A DNA stretch of 64,000 nt, from contig CATQJL010000305.1 of assembly GCA_958299035.1 (NCBI GenBank), positions 74,616,792-74,680,791 on the forward strand. Direction: 5' to 3'. This DNA comes from Cylicocyclus nassatus (Eukaryota; Nematoda; Chromadorea; Rhabditida; Strongylidae). The stretch's first letter is position 1; each line of letters starts with the position of its first letter. The notes below the pieces were generated by a model. That model was not told the origin of the DNA. It worked only from the letters and a program-made list of their open reading frames with translations, and searched no databases. Below are positions 22,291-34,292 of this stretch, piece after piece. A program made the position numbers and the translations under genes.

Positions 22291-24420
22291 TTCTTTCCTC
22301 CTGTCTTTGCGGCTAAAAGTAACACCTCATCGTTCCGTGCCACATCCAATGATGGCCATACTCGGTACAGAAAGAAGGAAGATGAAGATCTTCCTTTTCT
22401 TTTTATATTCATTAAGGAAGAACCTTTCCTACGAGAAGGAACGCAATGCTTGCTCCGAAAGGTAGCCAATGACTTCAATGCCCTTCACAAGGTAGGAAGG
22501 AGAGCACTGATATCAATGTAGTAACAGTTTTCCTACTGAAGCATGTAAGCTTAAGAGCTTTTCATTCACAGGCAGATCGTCGCTACGGCGATCTTCTGGC
22601 AAGAAGCGTGGAAATGATATTCAGAATGGTAAATCATGCCAATCAAGATGTACGAACGTATGCTGAAGAGTCTTTGGATGCAGTATTGCGGGTAGGATTT
22701 TCCGATAATGTGACTGTTGCGTGTTATCAGCAGCTCAGAGTCTCCTACTTGGATTCTATCACTCTCGTGTACGGGTGTTGCTTATAACCGAGGTTGGACG
22801 TAATCTTAATGCTCGTTCATTGGTTTGTGCGCTTCGTCGGCTTGCTCATCTGATCCATTTCAGCAAGTGTGATCGGTGTAGGTTCATTTCATGTTTCGTA
22901 GTTTCTGTCGTATCTTTGTTTCTATTTTTGCAGAGGCTACGGTGTGCACTTACTCTCAGCCCTCACATCGCTGATGAAGAGACGCGAGGAAGTCATACAT
23001 ACAGAGTGCGGTTATCTCCTATAGCGGTCTGCTTTTCGATACGCTGGGCCCTAGAATGAGAAGCCAGCAAACGGAAAAAGCCTTCATTAGTTTCTTTCTC
23101 TAACTTTAACTTGTTATCTTATGTTGTTTTTTGTGAGCCAATCAGGGCGTGACCAGTGAACTTGAACATCTTCTGCACTACATCTGTCACTCTATAATCT
23201 CAAGGGGCGTAATGATCTTTCACGAGCCTAACATTTGAGTAATGTGTAATCCTGCGGCATATAGCAGTTGCTTGAAAGCACCACACAATGATCTCGAATT
23301 TGTTGATATTCTTTTCCTAGATTACATCCGCTCTTACCACGAGGATTCAGGATCTCTAATGTGTAGCTGCCGATAATCTGGAATTGAACGGAACCGCCAA
23401 TAGAGCGGCTGTAACGATTGCATAATTAGCTACATATTATCCTTCCATATTGAATAAGGTGCGCTTCGCTACCTATAGAACCATTAGTTCGATCAAAGTC
23501 GATATTCTAGGCGTTTCTTAGATGTATGGTGTGCGTTCGAGACGCAGATGACTCTTCCAATCGTACAAAACTAATAGGCTGTCTAAATACTTTAAAATCA
23601 ATTTGGCCGCTTCTGTCTGAGCCGGGATGTGCTGTAGCACGGAACAACAAACATCAAAACTGTATGTTGGTTGAAATGTTCATCAAAAAGTTTGGAGTAT
23701 AACAACTGCAGGTCATATGCAGCGTGTTGTGTTGCGTGTACTTTAGTTTCAGGAAGTTGTCGTGCCTAGCATTGAACTGCTGGATAAGATTATGGCCGAT
23801 CCACTCCCGTAAGCTGCTAGTAACTTTAGTGATGAGATTACTATATAGGGTTTTGCGTCTGAGAAGTACTCTTCTAGTTGGCTTTGGGAGTTTATCCCCC
23901 TTAAGTTCGATTTGGCGGCAGCCTTTCGGCCAAAAGTTGCAAGTGTGGCTGATATGGTTTCGAGAACAGCGTTTCCTGTTTTTGGTATGTTTTGTTGCGT
24001 TTATTCAGGTAAATGCTGACATTACATCTATCAGGTGAGGTCTCTCTCCCATCCTCTTCGCTTAGATCCATGCTTGACGTTTCGGAGACCGGTACGGGTA
24101 TCTGCGATGTCAACACACCGCTGTTACTACCGGAACGCTCGGCTGGTCCTTCTTCTAGTAGCCGAAGTTCGGTTAGTAAGTTTGCTGCTTCGCTCAGTGT
24201 GATTTTTCTATTAGATGGTGTCGTTGTAGTTTCCGACTGTTGAAGACGAGGTTATTGATCCACTTCACGCTGATTTGTATGAAGAAGATCGAAGCGTTAA
24301 CTTCGAAAGTGATCCGGCGAGACTAGATTAGACCTTCTCCTTTCAGATTGAATTCCCCGTGCTCCAGTTATTGGTTGCCTCGTCTGTATTTGCGTTCCTT
24401 GTAGCACATACTGGTGGGTT
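22291..24420 (+). pseudogene. Huntingtin-like gene, N-terminal region, probably broken
   Basis: Huntingtin is a large HEAT-repeat scaffold protein. Exon to 22491 gives LREGTQCLLRKVANDFNALH. Exon 22572-22691 gives DVRTYAEESLDAVLR. The block to 22875 gives LLITEVGRNLNARSLVCALR then RLAHLIHFSKCDR, matching the huntingtin motif around RSLRAALWRFAELAHLV. Exon from 22934 gives GYGVHLLSALTSLMKRREEV, then after a frame change LLFDTLGPRMRSQQTEKAFI. Weak exons follow: 23750-23809, 23850-23985, a Ser-rich linker 24067-24173, and IEFPVLQLLVASSVFAFLVA near 24350, which fits the huntingtin order. The frame shift near 23000 and an incompatible junction near 22695-22730 argue for decay. No polyglutamine tract is seen. 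Assignment rests on collinear motifs; divergent nematode orthologues are known to be hard to align. Confidence 0.55.
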
Positions 24421-26820
24421 TCTTTGGCGTCCTTTTCGTTTATTCTATTGTTGCATATGAATTGCAGTTTCTGAGGAGATGCTACTGGTCACTTTTACCC
24501 CCCATGGCTCTGCGATGTTAAGATGTCACTCTTTTGATCCCTTAAAGTTCCGCCTCTTTTTTCGAACATATTTCAATTTCCTGTGCTTGCGGTCTTCTAA
24601 CTTGGTTTCAATGCCCGTATGCATGGAAATGTGAGGCAAGTGGGGACTACCTGTAGAATGGGGTGAGCGGGAGTATCGCTGCGGTCATTTCAAATAAAGA
24701 AGGCCGCTCCTCTTGAAAGAAATTCTCATGCATACTGGCCTTAAAATCTGCAAGCATCTCGCATTCTTCACCGTTCGATTGCTCTTGCAACTCTGATGCA
24801 TGAGCACAATTCACGCAGTTGAGCCGGTCTCTGTTCAATATGCAATTGTACAACTAGCATGGGGTTGGGTATGGGAACCCTGTGTTGTTCCTTGTGTTTT
24901 TTCTTCTTTTCTTTGTTGGTTGAGTAAAGCATGAATGGTGACTGAACACATATCGGCATTCATTACTCGAAACTTGCATCCTAAAGCAAAATCCTGGAAA
25001 ACGTGCAATCATACGCATTGGCAAAGGACTCTACTCGACTTTAAAACTTACACATCATGCTTATTATTTATGATTTGTACTGCTTTAGGTAAAGTGCATG
25101 TGGCTGCCAGTATTTGGCTTGGTACGGGTATCAGACCGGCTGTCGTTTCATTTTCGCTAGAAAGAATGTAGAACAAAGCAACAGTAGAATTATTTTCAGG
25201 TTATGCGGCGTCATCGCTAGTGACAAACATCAATGCTCCTAAGATTTTCCCATCCCCATTTTTACAGCAGCTCTGACTTTCATTGCGCACCAGCGGCGTT
25301 CGATACTATTCTAGACCTAAACGCAGACGCTGGGACAGTCGCGCCCGCTCACGCTGCAGAACCTCGCTTGCAAAGGAAATTTACGTCGCTTATACGCCAA
25401 GAGGATGCTTAGAAGATCGCACTCTCACCCGATCTAATGACTGATTGCAGCATTAGTTGGTTTGCAAATTGCTATATCGATGTTTTTTATGGAACCAAAA
25501 TGAGAGCAAAAAGTCTTAATCGTTCGATCGACAGACTTCAGTGAATCGAAATCGGATCATGACCTCTACAACGCCACATAATCTTACTCCTTGTCAAGAA
25601 CCAACAACGACGTAGCGACGTAAATGCTGAGGCGGCCCAGCCACTGTGTCGTATCCCATGTGGGTACCGCTCGCTTACAGCGTGGGGGTAATTACGGAGC
25701 ATGTGATGGAACACCCTCGCCTGCTTGTTATGATAGGACGCCGCTCGTCCACAATGTTACGCCGCTAGTACGTTAAGCGCAAAACGCGGAACAGCCATGT
25801 AGGAAGATCGCTGGTACGCAACGAATGCCAGAGAGCAAAGGTTTGCTGCCCCCTCCCCCCCCCCCCCCTCCCCCACCTCTATTTGACGAAAGCAAACGCG
25901 TATTTGTCTTTCTTATGAACGCTTTTTCTTAGTTAAATTTTTGAATCAATTCCTGAGGTATTCAATTCTCATAGAAAAAAGAAAAGAAAGAAAAAAGGAA
26001 AAAAAGAAAGAAAAAAGAAAGAAAAGTGGCATGCTCCTTTAAATGATCCTGGTATGGTCCGTGACGCTATGTGGGGTCAAGCTGTTTACTATTTTAGTCA
26101 ACATATTACTATCACTTATTGCTTCGTAATGATAGCTCTCGTTCCAACCCGAAAACACTCAAATAAACATGTTAATGCAAGATGACGGTGTGTTTGATTA
26201 AGTTCCCTAGAATGAGTGGAAATGTGCACGTGTAGTTCAACAGGTTAACGTGCTGACTCTCGTTGGTCAGAGGAGAGTTCCATTACAGCAGGTGCAATGG
26301 TTTTGCGGTCGACTTTTCAGTGCACTGTGATTACCAGTAAAATCGAAAGGCTACAGAAACAGGCGAACCTCACCCCCAAAACATAATGTTGTAATGAGGT
26401 TCGCGAGGTCGCCGTCATGTCTTATGCCAACATGCGGGATGGATTACTACAGGCCCAGCTGTCGTGGGTCGCTTAACCCTAAAATAAACAGATTACAGAA
26501 AAAAGAAAGTCAGTAGAGATGAAAAAATGAATAAAAACCAATAGAAGCGGGATTAAAAGCGCACTGAAGGCATGCGCTGCGTGCGCGGCGCGGAGGTACA
26601 TATGGGAAGCTGGCCGGGGTCCACACTATATCTTACTTGTCCTTTTCTCTACACTGCTCCTACTAGAGGTCTAAATTAATCAACAAAATTTCAGTTGGAC
26701 TTATTAAGCAGCGTAGATGGTACCACGGACAGGATTTCGTGGCTTCTTAACACAGTCCTTTCGCCGTTACTAAGCTACATACCTTCTCATTTGAACAACA
26801 CTTTTATGTTTCTCAACTAG
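24421..26820. other. Intergenic stretch with C-run and purine microsatellite
   Basis: No gene is recognised. A run dominated by C lies at 25850-25875, and a GAAA/AAAG purine tract lies at about 25975-26026. An inverted relative of the 20291 repeat lies near 26565-26620. Confidence 0.45.
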
Positions 26821-27832
26821 TTGCGCAAAATCAGCTTTGGCTCCAGCTGCGTTGTAGAGTCTTTCGATGTCAACCCCTCTACACCGATGTTCCGATGTTC
26901 CATGCAAGCAATCTTCGAACTTCTACTGGAGCATCGATCTAAATTAGTTTGCTCGCCTTGCCATCAGAAATATTATGACGCTTTTCAACTAGTGTCATCT
27001 TTGCTCCATTTTTCGCTGCTCGGGACAGTATCATAGACAGGTTAGGGTCTTGCCATGGAACAAATGATAGCTCCTGTACTGCCCATCATCTTTATGTTTA
27101 AAGTCGAGGCACCAATACTAGAACGGAAACCTCCTTTATATGTACAGTCGGTTTCACCCCGGATTAGGCAGAACATCCCATAAGGAGGGGCGCGTACGCA
27201 CCGCCGGAAGTCTCGCGAGCGCATAGCGCTGGCATTTTGCCAAGTAGGGACTGAGGAGAAGGGAGAGACGCAGACCTCGGTTCTCAGCACGATATGATGT
27301 ACTGTAGCTGCGAAACGGCGCGAGCTGTTGCGAGGCGGACGCCCGCCAATCCAATTTCCGCCTAATGCGGGCCGAAACTTACTGTAGTATATATATAGAT
27401 GATTGATTTACAGTATGCCCAACTGTTGGAAGTGTACACATGTTTTGACCCCTTGAACCAGCAATTTTCTCATATCAATACCAGAGAAAAGCCAAAGAAG
27501 GACTGGCTTGCGTTTTTGGACGTGCAGATCTCAAATGGAGAGTTCAAAACAAAATGGTGTATCCTAGCAACAAAAACATCTCGGTAATTATGTATCTGCG
27601 CTACTAGCTGGATTAAAAAATTAGTAGTCAAAAATATGCGCGATTTTCATTTGGACCACGAGATCGCAAGAATTCTTGAAAATGGCAGACCATATAGGTA
27701 GTGATGATTATCCTCTAGTAGAGCCATGCAGAATCTATATAGGTACTGTCGATAGACAGTCTCTAGACGCAAAAATTTCATTTTGTGTACCCTACATCTC
27801 TGATAATGTAAGCTGGGCTCTTCGTAAGAGCT
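26821..27832 (+). mobile_element. Penelope-like element fragment: RT and connector
   Basis: The order on the plus strand is RT motif with catalytic Asp (VVESFDVNPSTPMF, MQAIFELLLEHRSK) at 26830-26960, then after an inserted MITE the palm/thumb (NTREKPKKDWLAFLDVQI, FKTKW) at 27470-27560, then the connector FCVPYISDNVSWALRKSS at 27780-27830. The GIY-YIG part is missing, cut by a foldback element. Frames change between blocks. Confidence 0.65.
27145..27384. mobile_element. MITE, 240 bp, TA target site (CAGTCGG family)
   Basis: CAGTCGGTTTCACCCCGGAT and the reverse of ..GGGCCGAAACTTACTG form the inverted ends; TA flanks both (27143-27144, 27385-27386). A second member with similar ends and spacing is at 58863-59068. 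It interrupts the PLE copy. Confidence 0.7.
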
Positions 27833-28891
27833 CAGGCTGGGATCATACTGATTCCCATGTTCTGGAACTGTTCTCCACAGTTCCCACACCGTGCTGGAAC
27901 TGTTCCGGAACTATGCTGCATGCGCTGCAGCCGCCCCTCACGCGTTTTGAACGGCGAGAGTCGGGGAATTCTGACCGTTTTCAACGGTTTTTCTTACTTC
28001 TCTCTGGCCTTATTCCTCCACCCCGCTTCCTTTTTTGATCAGCGGAACTTCGAAACTCGAAGCGGGGTTGAAGAATGAGCGCTTTTCTGCTCTACATATG
28101 CGACAAAACGTGCGTTATTGTAATCGTCCATTCTCTTTTCGCTGTTTTTGTTCAGACCTACTTCGTGTGTTCTAGGAAGGCGCTGCGTAGTCTCGAATCT
28201 GTATTGAAATTGACATAGACAGGTCTCTAGAACACATGAAGTAGGCTTGAACAAAAATGGCAGAGAAGACGGACGAGCGCGCGAAGGTTCACTTTCCCGG
28301 ATACTCAAGCAGAACAGCGCTCAGTCCCCAACCCAGCGTCAAGTTCGCAGCTTTTCTCATCACAAGGAGAAACGGGGTAGAAGAAGGAACGGAGAAGCAA
28401 GGATATGGAAAAAGGAAAGGGGCTGAGAACGCCTAAAAACGAAACTCATGAAAAACAAGAGATAAGTCCTAATTCATCCAATTTCAGTATTGCTCTTACC
28501 TCCTAATTTATGGCAGATGGCTATGGAAACTACGCAGCGGCTTCCTGGAACAAATGAAATAGAGCAAAAATAGCGAAAAGAGATTGGACGAGCACAAGAA
28601 CACACGTTTTGCAGCATACGCAAAGCGGAGCGCTCATTCTTCAACTTCGCTTCGAGTTCGAAGTTCGGCTGATCAAAAAGGGAAGCGAGTAGAGGAATAA
28701 GACCAAAATGAGAGAAATCGAAGAAAAACCGTTGAGAACGGTCAAAATTCTCCAGCTCCCGCCGTTCAAAACGGTGCGGAGCGGCTGCAGCGCATGCAGC
28801 ACAGTTCCGGAACAGTTCCAGCACAATGCGAGAACTGTGCGGGGACTGTGCGGGAACAGTTCCAGAACATGATCAGTATGAACCCAGCCTT
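27833..28891. repeat. Foldback element, about 1.06 kb
   Basis: Arms of about 300 bp (CAGGCTGGGATCATACTGAT.. and ..TCAGTATGAACCCAGCCT) share words such as GTTCTGGAACTG, GCATGCGCTGCAGC and GAACTTCG in inverse order. The centre holds a smaller inverted repeat (28152-28250, ACCTACTTCGTGTGTTCTAG). It truncates the PLE copy on its left. Confidence 0.75.
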
Positions 28892-30392
28892 AGCGCAATG
28901 CAAAATATGTTAAATTGTCTTGGTATCTGAGAATAATAGGTCCCAGACCACTTCAAAATGTTACCTTTAGACATTCGCTTAATAGGGTCCTGGCCCGCGT
29001 TTTGCTAAGTCCGATTATATTTATGGTACTGGCATATCTATCTCCATTTCCGACAGCGCTTGCAAGGCTTGATCGTTTAAAGCAAAGTCATGTAAAGACT
29101 CGATCACACTGCTCAAATCAAGCCTGCGCTCAGTAGTCGTTCAACAAATCCACGGGAGTTTGATAGACGTGCTGGTATCCTCGCTAGCATTTGGCTCACT
29201 ATGTTGTTCATACCACGATATTCTGTCGGTAGTTTAACGCAGCTTATAATTGGTCTCAATTTGAAACTATTCCAACAATGAAGTTAGTTCGGGCAAGGAA
29301 AGCTTGTGCGTCAATGAGGCTGTAAAAAGCTGGACATTTCGGACGTTTAAGCTTTAACCTGCTTAGAAATATGTCGTGAATCCAGTCCAGCAGACTTTCT
29401 TACTGCAGACATAGAGCTTGAAACTCTTTCTCAGATACTACGCTGTATGTAAGCTCGCAAGATGAGCACTTGTTATTAGACGATCTAATTCTTGCGGTAT
29501 TACCACATCACCGCCTTTAGCTCCCTGACAAGCGTACAGAGCCGTTCGGAATGAGTTCGCGAGTTTTTTCAAAACCTTGCCGCTGATTTCGTGAATGTTG
29601 ATTGGTTTGTCCTTTAGATTTGTTCAAAACGTCTAGGACACGGAAAGATAAGAGAAGAAACTATGTCTACGTCGAAAACAGGCTCAGGTTGTTTATAGAG
29701 CCATAAGGGAAAGAGGATTGCTGGAAGCAAGTCAATAGTATCGTAAGCAGCATCCTTTGTAAACTCCCATGTTTAGCTCTGAGTCTAAGCGACTCTCCGA
29801 GTCTATGTAAGTTCCCACCATTTTGTACAAACTGCGGTGTTGATGTTTTGTGCAGAAAAAAAGGAAGGACCCAGGCTAAGATTCTCTATGACATCAGAAC
29901 ATATTTAAGCGCTGCCGATGACCGTAACCATTGCCGTTCTTTCATTGCTATATGACTGCTTCCTTGATGAAACTCATGACCTTCTTGTCAAGCGGTGGTG
30001 TGCTGTTTGCAAACAGTTTCTACAAAATTAACCTAGAGTCGGTCGTAATTGGCAAGAAGTTTGGATTTTATCTTAGATCTGGAATCATCCTCAATCCTTC
30101 TCTTTTCGATGGCTAGAGACGTTTACAAGCCATTCCTTTCACATCAGACTGCAACATGCTATACAATGACCTCTGTTTTTCATTGACGATTTGAAATGCA
30201 ATTGTATATCTTCATTTTTCATATTACTTTCGCTGAGGTCATGGTATCCTACTCTCTCTTGGTGAAACTCGGCATGACCTTCTTGTCAAAGAAAAACCGG
30301 CTCTACTATAAATGTAGTACATCATAGTGCGCCCCAGTGGCCCCCCTCCCTCCCCCGAGGATAAGTCGCGAAATTTTTGAAAGTTACCTAAA
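28892..30392. other. Stretch with no recognised gene
   Basis: Only short frames occur. A phrase GAAACTC..CATGACCTTCTTGTCAA occurs at about 29963 and again near 30265. Nothing else is supported. Confidence 0.5.
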
Positions 30393-30599
30393 TCTTATAT
30401 AGAAAACTGAATGTCTGTTTGTCTGTATGTCTGTATGTCTGTCTGTACGTATGTTCCGAATAGAAAATTCCATTTCTGAACCGATCCGGACCAAACTTGG
30501 CACACATACACTTCGGGCCCCGGCGGGTGTCATAGGCTACTTGTCGTCATCGATCGATATCGATTTTATCGATTTTTATCGGTTTCTTTGCAGAGTATC

Positions 30600-31010
30600 T
30601 ACGGGGCTGGGAGACAGGGGGGAGAGGATAAGTGAGCATGGGGATTGCGAATACAATATTACTTTTCAGAATTGTTGATTACTTTTATCGATTTTTTGTA
30701 AAGTTTGACCTGCGGGGCTAGGAGTTTGCACAGGTGGTAATCGAGCATGCTGATTACGAATCCAATTTTGATTTCTAAAATCGTCTACTACTTTTATCGA
30801 TTTTATCGATTTTTTTGCAAAGTTTGAGCTACGGGGCTGGGAGTTTGCAAGGGCGGAATCGAGCATGGGGATTCCGAATACAATATTAGTTTTCAGGATT
30901 ATCGATTACTTTTATCGATTTTATCGTTTTTTTGTAAAGTTTGACCTACGGGGCTGAGAGTTTGCACAGTGGGGTAATTGAGCATGCTGATTACGAGTTC
31001 GATATTAGTT
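30600..31010. repeat. Tandem repeat, ~111-119-bp units
   Basis: ACGGGGCTGGGAG-type words occur at 30601, 30712, 30831 and 30948, each followed by a GAGCATG..GATTACGAAT phrase and a TTATCGATTTTATCGATT tract. A further unit at 32463-32540 was separated by the nested insertion. Confidence 0.8.
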
Positions 31011-32462
31011 TGGCGCTATTCGGCTATCCAAGCCCCAAGGCTCTTTTTGTGGTAGAGTTTGCTCAAACTTCGTGTATAAGGGTTATCTTGGGGGCCGGGC
31101 ATACTTCAAGCGATTTCAATCGCGACGCGATTTGGCAATAGTGTCCATAACTCATTGTAAGCACATTATAAATGTACAGAAGATATTGCATTTCATTAGT
31201 TTACGTAAGTTCACACTATGCATGTGCAGTTTGGTGATGTTGGATCCGAAGACTTCTGGCGAATTGCCAAATCGCGTCGCCACTGAAATCGCGTGAAGTA
31301 TGCCCGGCCCTCTACATGCTGATTACAGATATCACACTTTCTCCGGAGAACGTCTTCCCGTGTGGTTAAGATAGGTGTACCGTAGGAAGTCAAAATCATA
31401 AATTCGGCTGGAGTTCGGTCCAGAGAACTTATTCGACATACTGATTACGAATTACTCTCTCTGCATATTGGGACCTCTTCATAGAGTTAAAGTAGTTATA
31501 TACGGTGTGGAGTCGAAAACATAGATTCGCTTCGTCTAGGGTGGTCATTTAGCGCGCTGAACATAAATATCATGTTGATTTCGCAGGATGGTGCACTTTC
31601 TTGGGTTACGGTGGGTGTAGATGGGTCGAAGTTCCAGATTTGCTCAAAACCTTACCTGTAACGGTTCACAAGTATACTGCTTATGAATATGAAACTTGCT
31701 CGCTTTCATAACGCATTAGTGAAGTTATGGTGAGTTGCAGGATTTGAATGGACAGGGCCAATTTAGATCCCAGATATTCACGAAATGGGGAAACGGTCGT
31801 TTTGCATGGCGGTCTCCAGCGCCATCCTGATAACCTGTCCCAACGCGTAACGCACGCGGCAAATCACCCTCCCTCTGTTTTTGCTTAGGCAAAAGCCGCT
31901 GAAGGGTATCGTATGCGGCAGTGGTCCTATAGGGGAAAGCATTACGGTCGTGGGAAACTTTTATACCACACGAATTGCCTTTTCGTGGGATTGAGCACGA
32001 TATTCTTGAAGCAGCACTTTAGGTAATTTTCTGCCAAGGTTTCAGGCAGGTTCATGATTTTTACCCGCTGCCGTGTACCTACCGTAACTCTGCGAAAAGG
32101 TCTCAAAACGCAACGAGAGCGTTTTAGACGTGGTCAGAAGGTAGAATCTCCCTAGACCGCGTTTCAGCCAAAACTGAGATTTCGCCCCTCTGCAATATAC
32201 CTACCATAACTCAGTGAAATCGCCTCAAAATGCCGAAGGAGTACGATATTCGTAATCAGCATGTCAATTAGCCCCCCTCAAAGTTTCAGCGAAATCCATG
32301 ATTTTAGCTCCTTATGTGTACCCAACGTAAACCCAGAAAATGGCGCTATCGCGCGAAATGACTACGATATTCGTCATCAGCGGCTTTAATAATCCCCATG
32401 TACCGACTTTGATCAAGATCCATCACAAAAACGTTTTGGGGCCGGATAGCCGAATAGCGCCA
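31011..32462. mobile_element. Nested TIR element, 1.45 kb
   Basis: TGGCGCTATTCGGCTATCC at the left is the exact inverse of GGATAGCCGAATAGCGCCA at the right. It splits the fourth/fifth tandem unit (..GATATTAGTT | TCAGTTTTCAG..). The interior has an inverted pair (31093-31140 and 31260-31308, GGGCCGGGCATACTTC). Superfamily is unclear because the target duplication is not clean. Confidence 0.65.
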
Positions 32463-32696
32463 TCAGTTTTCAGAATTATCCTTACTTTTACCGGTTTTAC
32501 TGTTTTTTTTTTTTGCAAAGTTTGAGCTACGGGGCTGGGGGTTGTTGAGGGAGGTAGGCGGGCATGCTAATTACTAACATAGCAGGAATAGGGAATTGCA
32601 TGTAGAAGTGGGCACAATGAAAGGTTTTACAGGGATAGGGATAAGGCCTTAATCATAGCATTGACAGGGCCGGGCGGAGCCGGGTAAGCCAGCTAG

Positions 32697-33280
32697 TGTG
32701 TTATAAAAAGGTGCAAACAACTTGTTTTTACTTTTAAATGATTGAAATAGTTTTCAAAACTTTTAAAAACTCAAGTTAGCCTTGTAAAAAAATTTTTTCG
32801 GGGGCGTGACTGCCGCCACGCCCTTTTTTGAAATTTCAAGGTCAGGGATCCGAGAAAATTTTGGAAAGCATTCCAAAAAAATTTTCGGAATGCGTGACTA
32901 ACCTCAAGCAACTTCATCCGAAAAATTTTTTTGTCGTCCCCCTCCCCCCCCTACCCAACGAAAATCCTGGGTACGCCACTGATACGTTCTTATGGTGGTT
33001 TGAGACTGCGCGAAAGTGAGGTGGTGTATACTAGCTTTAATGTCTCATCTGCAAATCTCTATAATTCGGAACAACTGAAAGACCACTTGACATCTGCGTG
33101 AAGGAACACTTGAGGAACACTTAGCAGATAAAAGGCGCCAAGGCTTCTAGTGACCACTTACCTCCGGGCGGACTTCACGCATATTGGTGGTCTTTCGGTA
33201 CGTTATCTTTGCTTCGCACAGTTTCTGCGAGCGAAAGTGAGGAAAGGCCGAAGAGTAGCTCACTCGGAGGCGATGTTTGG
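32697..33280. other. Intergenic stretch with a possible hAT-type terminus
   Basis: 32935-32985 reads CCCCCCCTACCCAACGAAAA then TCCTGGGTACGCCACTG. This is the inverse of a CAGTGGCGTACCCAGGA end and is related to ends at 11490 and 53570. The other end was not found. Confidence 0.35.
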
Positions 33281-34292
33281 TGCTATTGGCAGGGGAACGG
33301 AACTTACATACACAATAAGGTTGCCGCCGCCTAGTTAACGGAGTTCATGAGAGGTCATGAACTGGCAGCAACGCTAATTGCACTCAGTTTGCACCGAAGA
33401 TGAGCTGACTCTGCTCACGGTAACTCCGTCATCATCCTGCAGCCTATGAAACCGGAATTTCTTTGAAATTTGAATTCAAAGTTCAGTAGTAAAATCAGTC
33501 CAATTAGGGCAAAAACTTGTATTTAGGGGTACTCTAACACGCTGATTCCGAATATGGTAATCGTTTTGCTTGAAACCTAGGATATTTTTCTTTTTTGAAC
33601 TAAAACATTCATAAATAAAAATTTCAAAAATTCTATGTAGGGGTTTTCTGACATGCTGTTTCCTAAAAAGCTAGTGGTTTCGGCTCAGAACTTTGAATAT
33701 TTTTTCCTTCGAAATTTTGTTTATTTTGGCAAATTTCACAATTAGGGTTTTTTGACATGCTGTTTCCAAAAGTTTCCATTTTATTTTCTTAAACATGGCA
33801 GATTTTTCCGTTTGTTTTCCAGGTTTATCAAATTGCAGTGAAATTCCCGAAAAAGAGTTTAAAAATAGAAAAATTTTGAGGATTCAAGCAAAACCATCAG
33901 CTTTTTGGGAAACAGCATGTCAGAAAACCCTTACATAGAATTTTTGAAATTTTTATTTATGAATGTTTTAGTTCAAAAAAGAAAAATATCCTAGGTTTCA
34001 AGCAAAACGATTACCATATTCGGAATCAGCGTGTTAGAATACCCCTAAATATTAGTTTTTGCCCTAATTGGACTGATTTTACTACAGAACTTTTGATTCA
34101 AATTTCAAAGACATTCCGGTATCATAGGCTGCAGGATGATGACGGAGTTACAGCAGAACCAGCTCATCTTCGGTGCAAATTGAGTGCAATTTAGCGTTAC
34201 TGCCAGTTCATGACCTCTCATGAACTCCGTTAACTAGGCGGCGGCAACCTTATTGTGTATGTAAGTTCCCTCACCCTACTGGCAATAACGGG
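33281..34292. repeat. Long inverted repeat, about 1.0 kb
   Basis: The left arm from about 33281 (GGAACTTACATACACAATAA at 33299) is mirrored to about 34292 (TTATTGTGTATGTAAGTTCC). Arms exceed 400 bp with good identity; the centre is near 33790. No coding frame survives in it. Confidence 0.85.

Larger units (their letters stand above)
30393..32696 (+). mobile_element. Helitron-like element with nested insertion
   Basis: The left end reads A|TCTTATATAGAAAACTGAAT followed by a TCTG-rich tract, and the right end reads CGGGTAAGCCAGCTAG|T. A 5' TC, a 3' CTAG and placement between A and T without a target duplication match Helitron rules, but a clean 3' hairpin is not obvious. The interior has four tandem units of about 115 bp. 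No Rep/helicase is present, so it would be non-autonomous. Confidence 0.5.

Noticed and set aside
25975..26026. Purine-rich tract as a possible regulatory site
   Set aside because: Simple GAAA/AAAG microsatellite with no adjacent gene.
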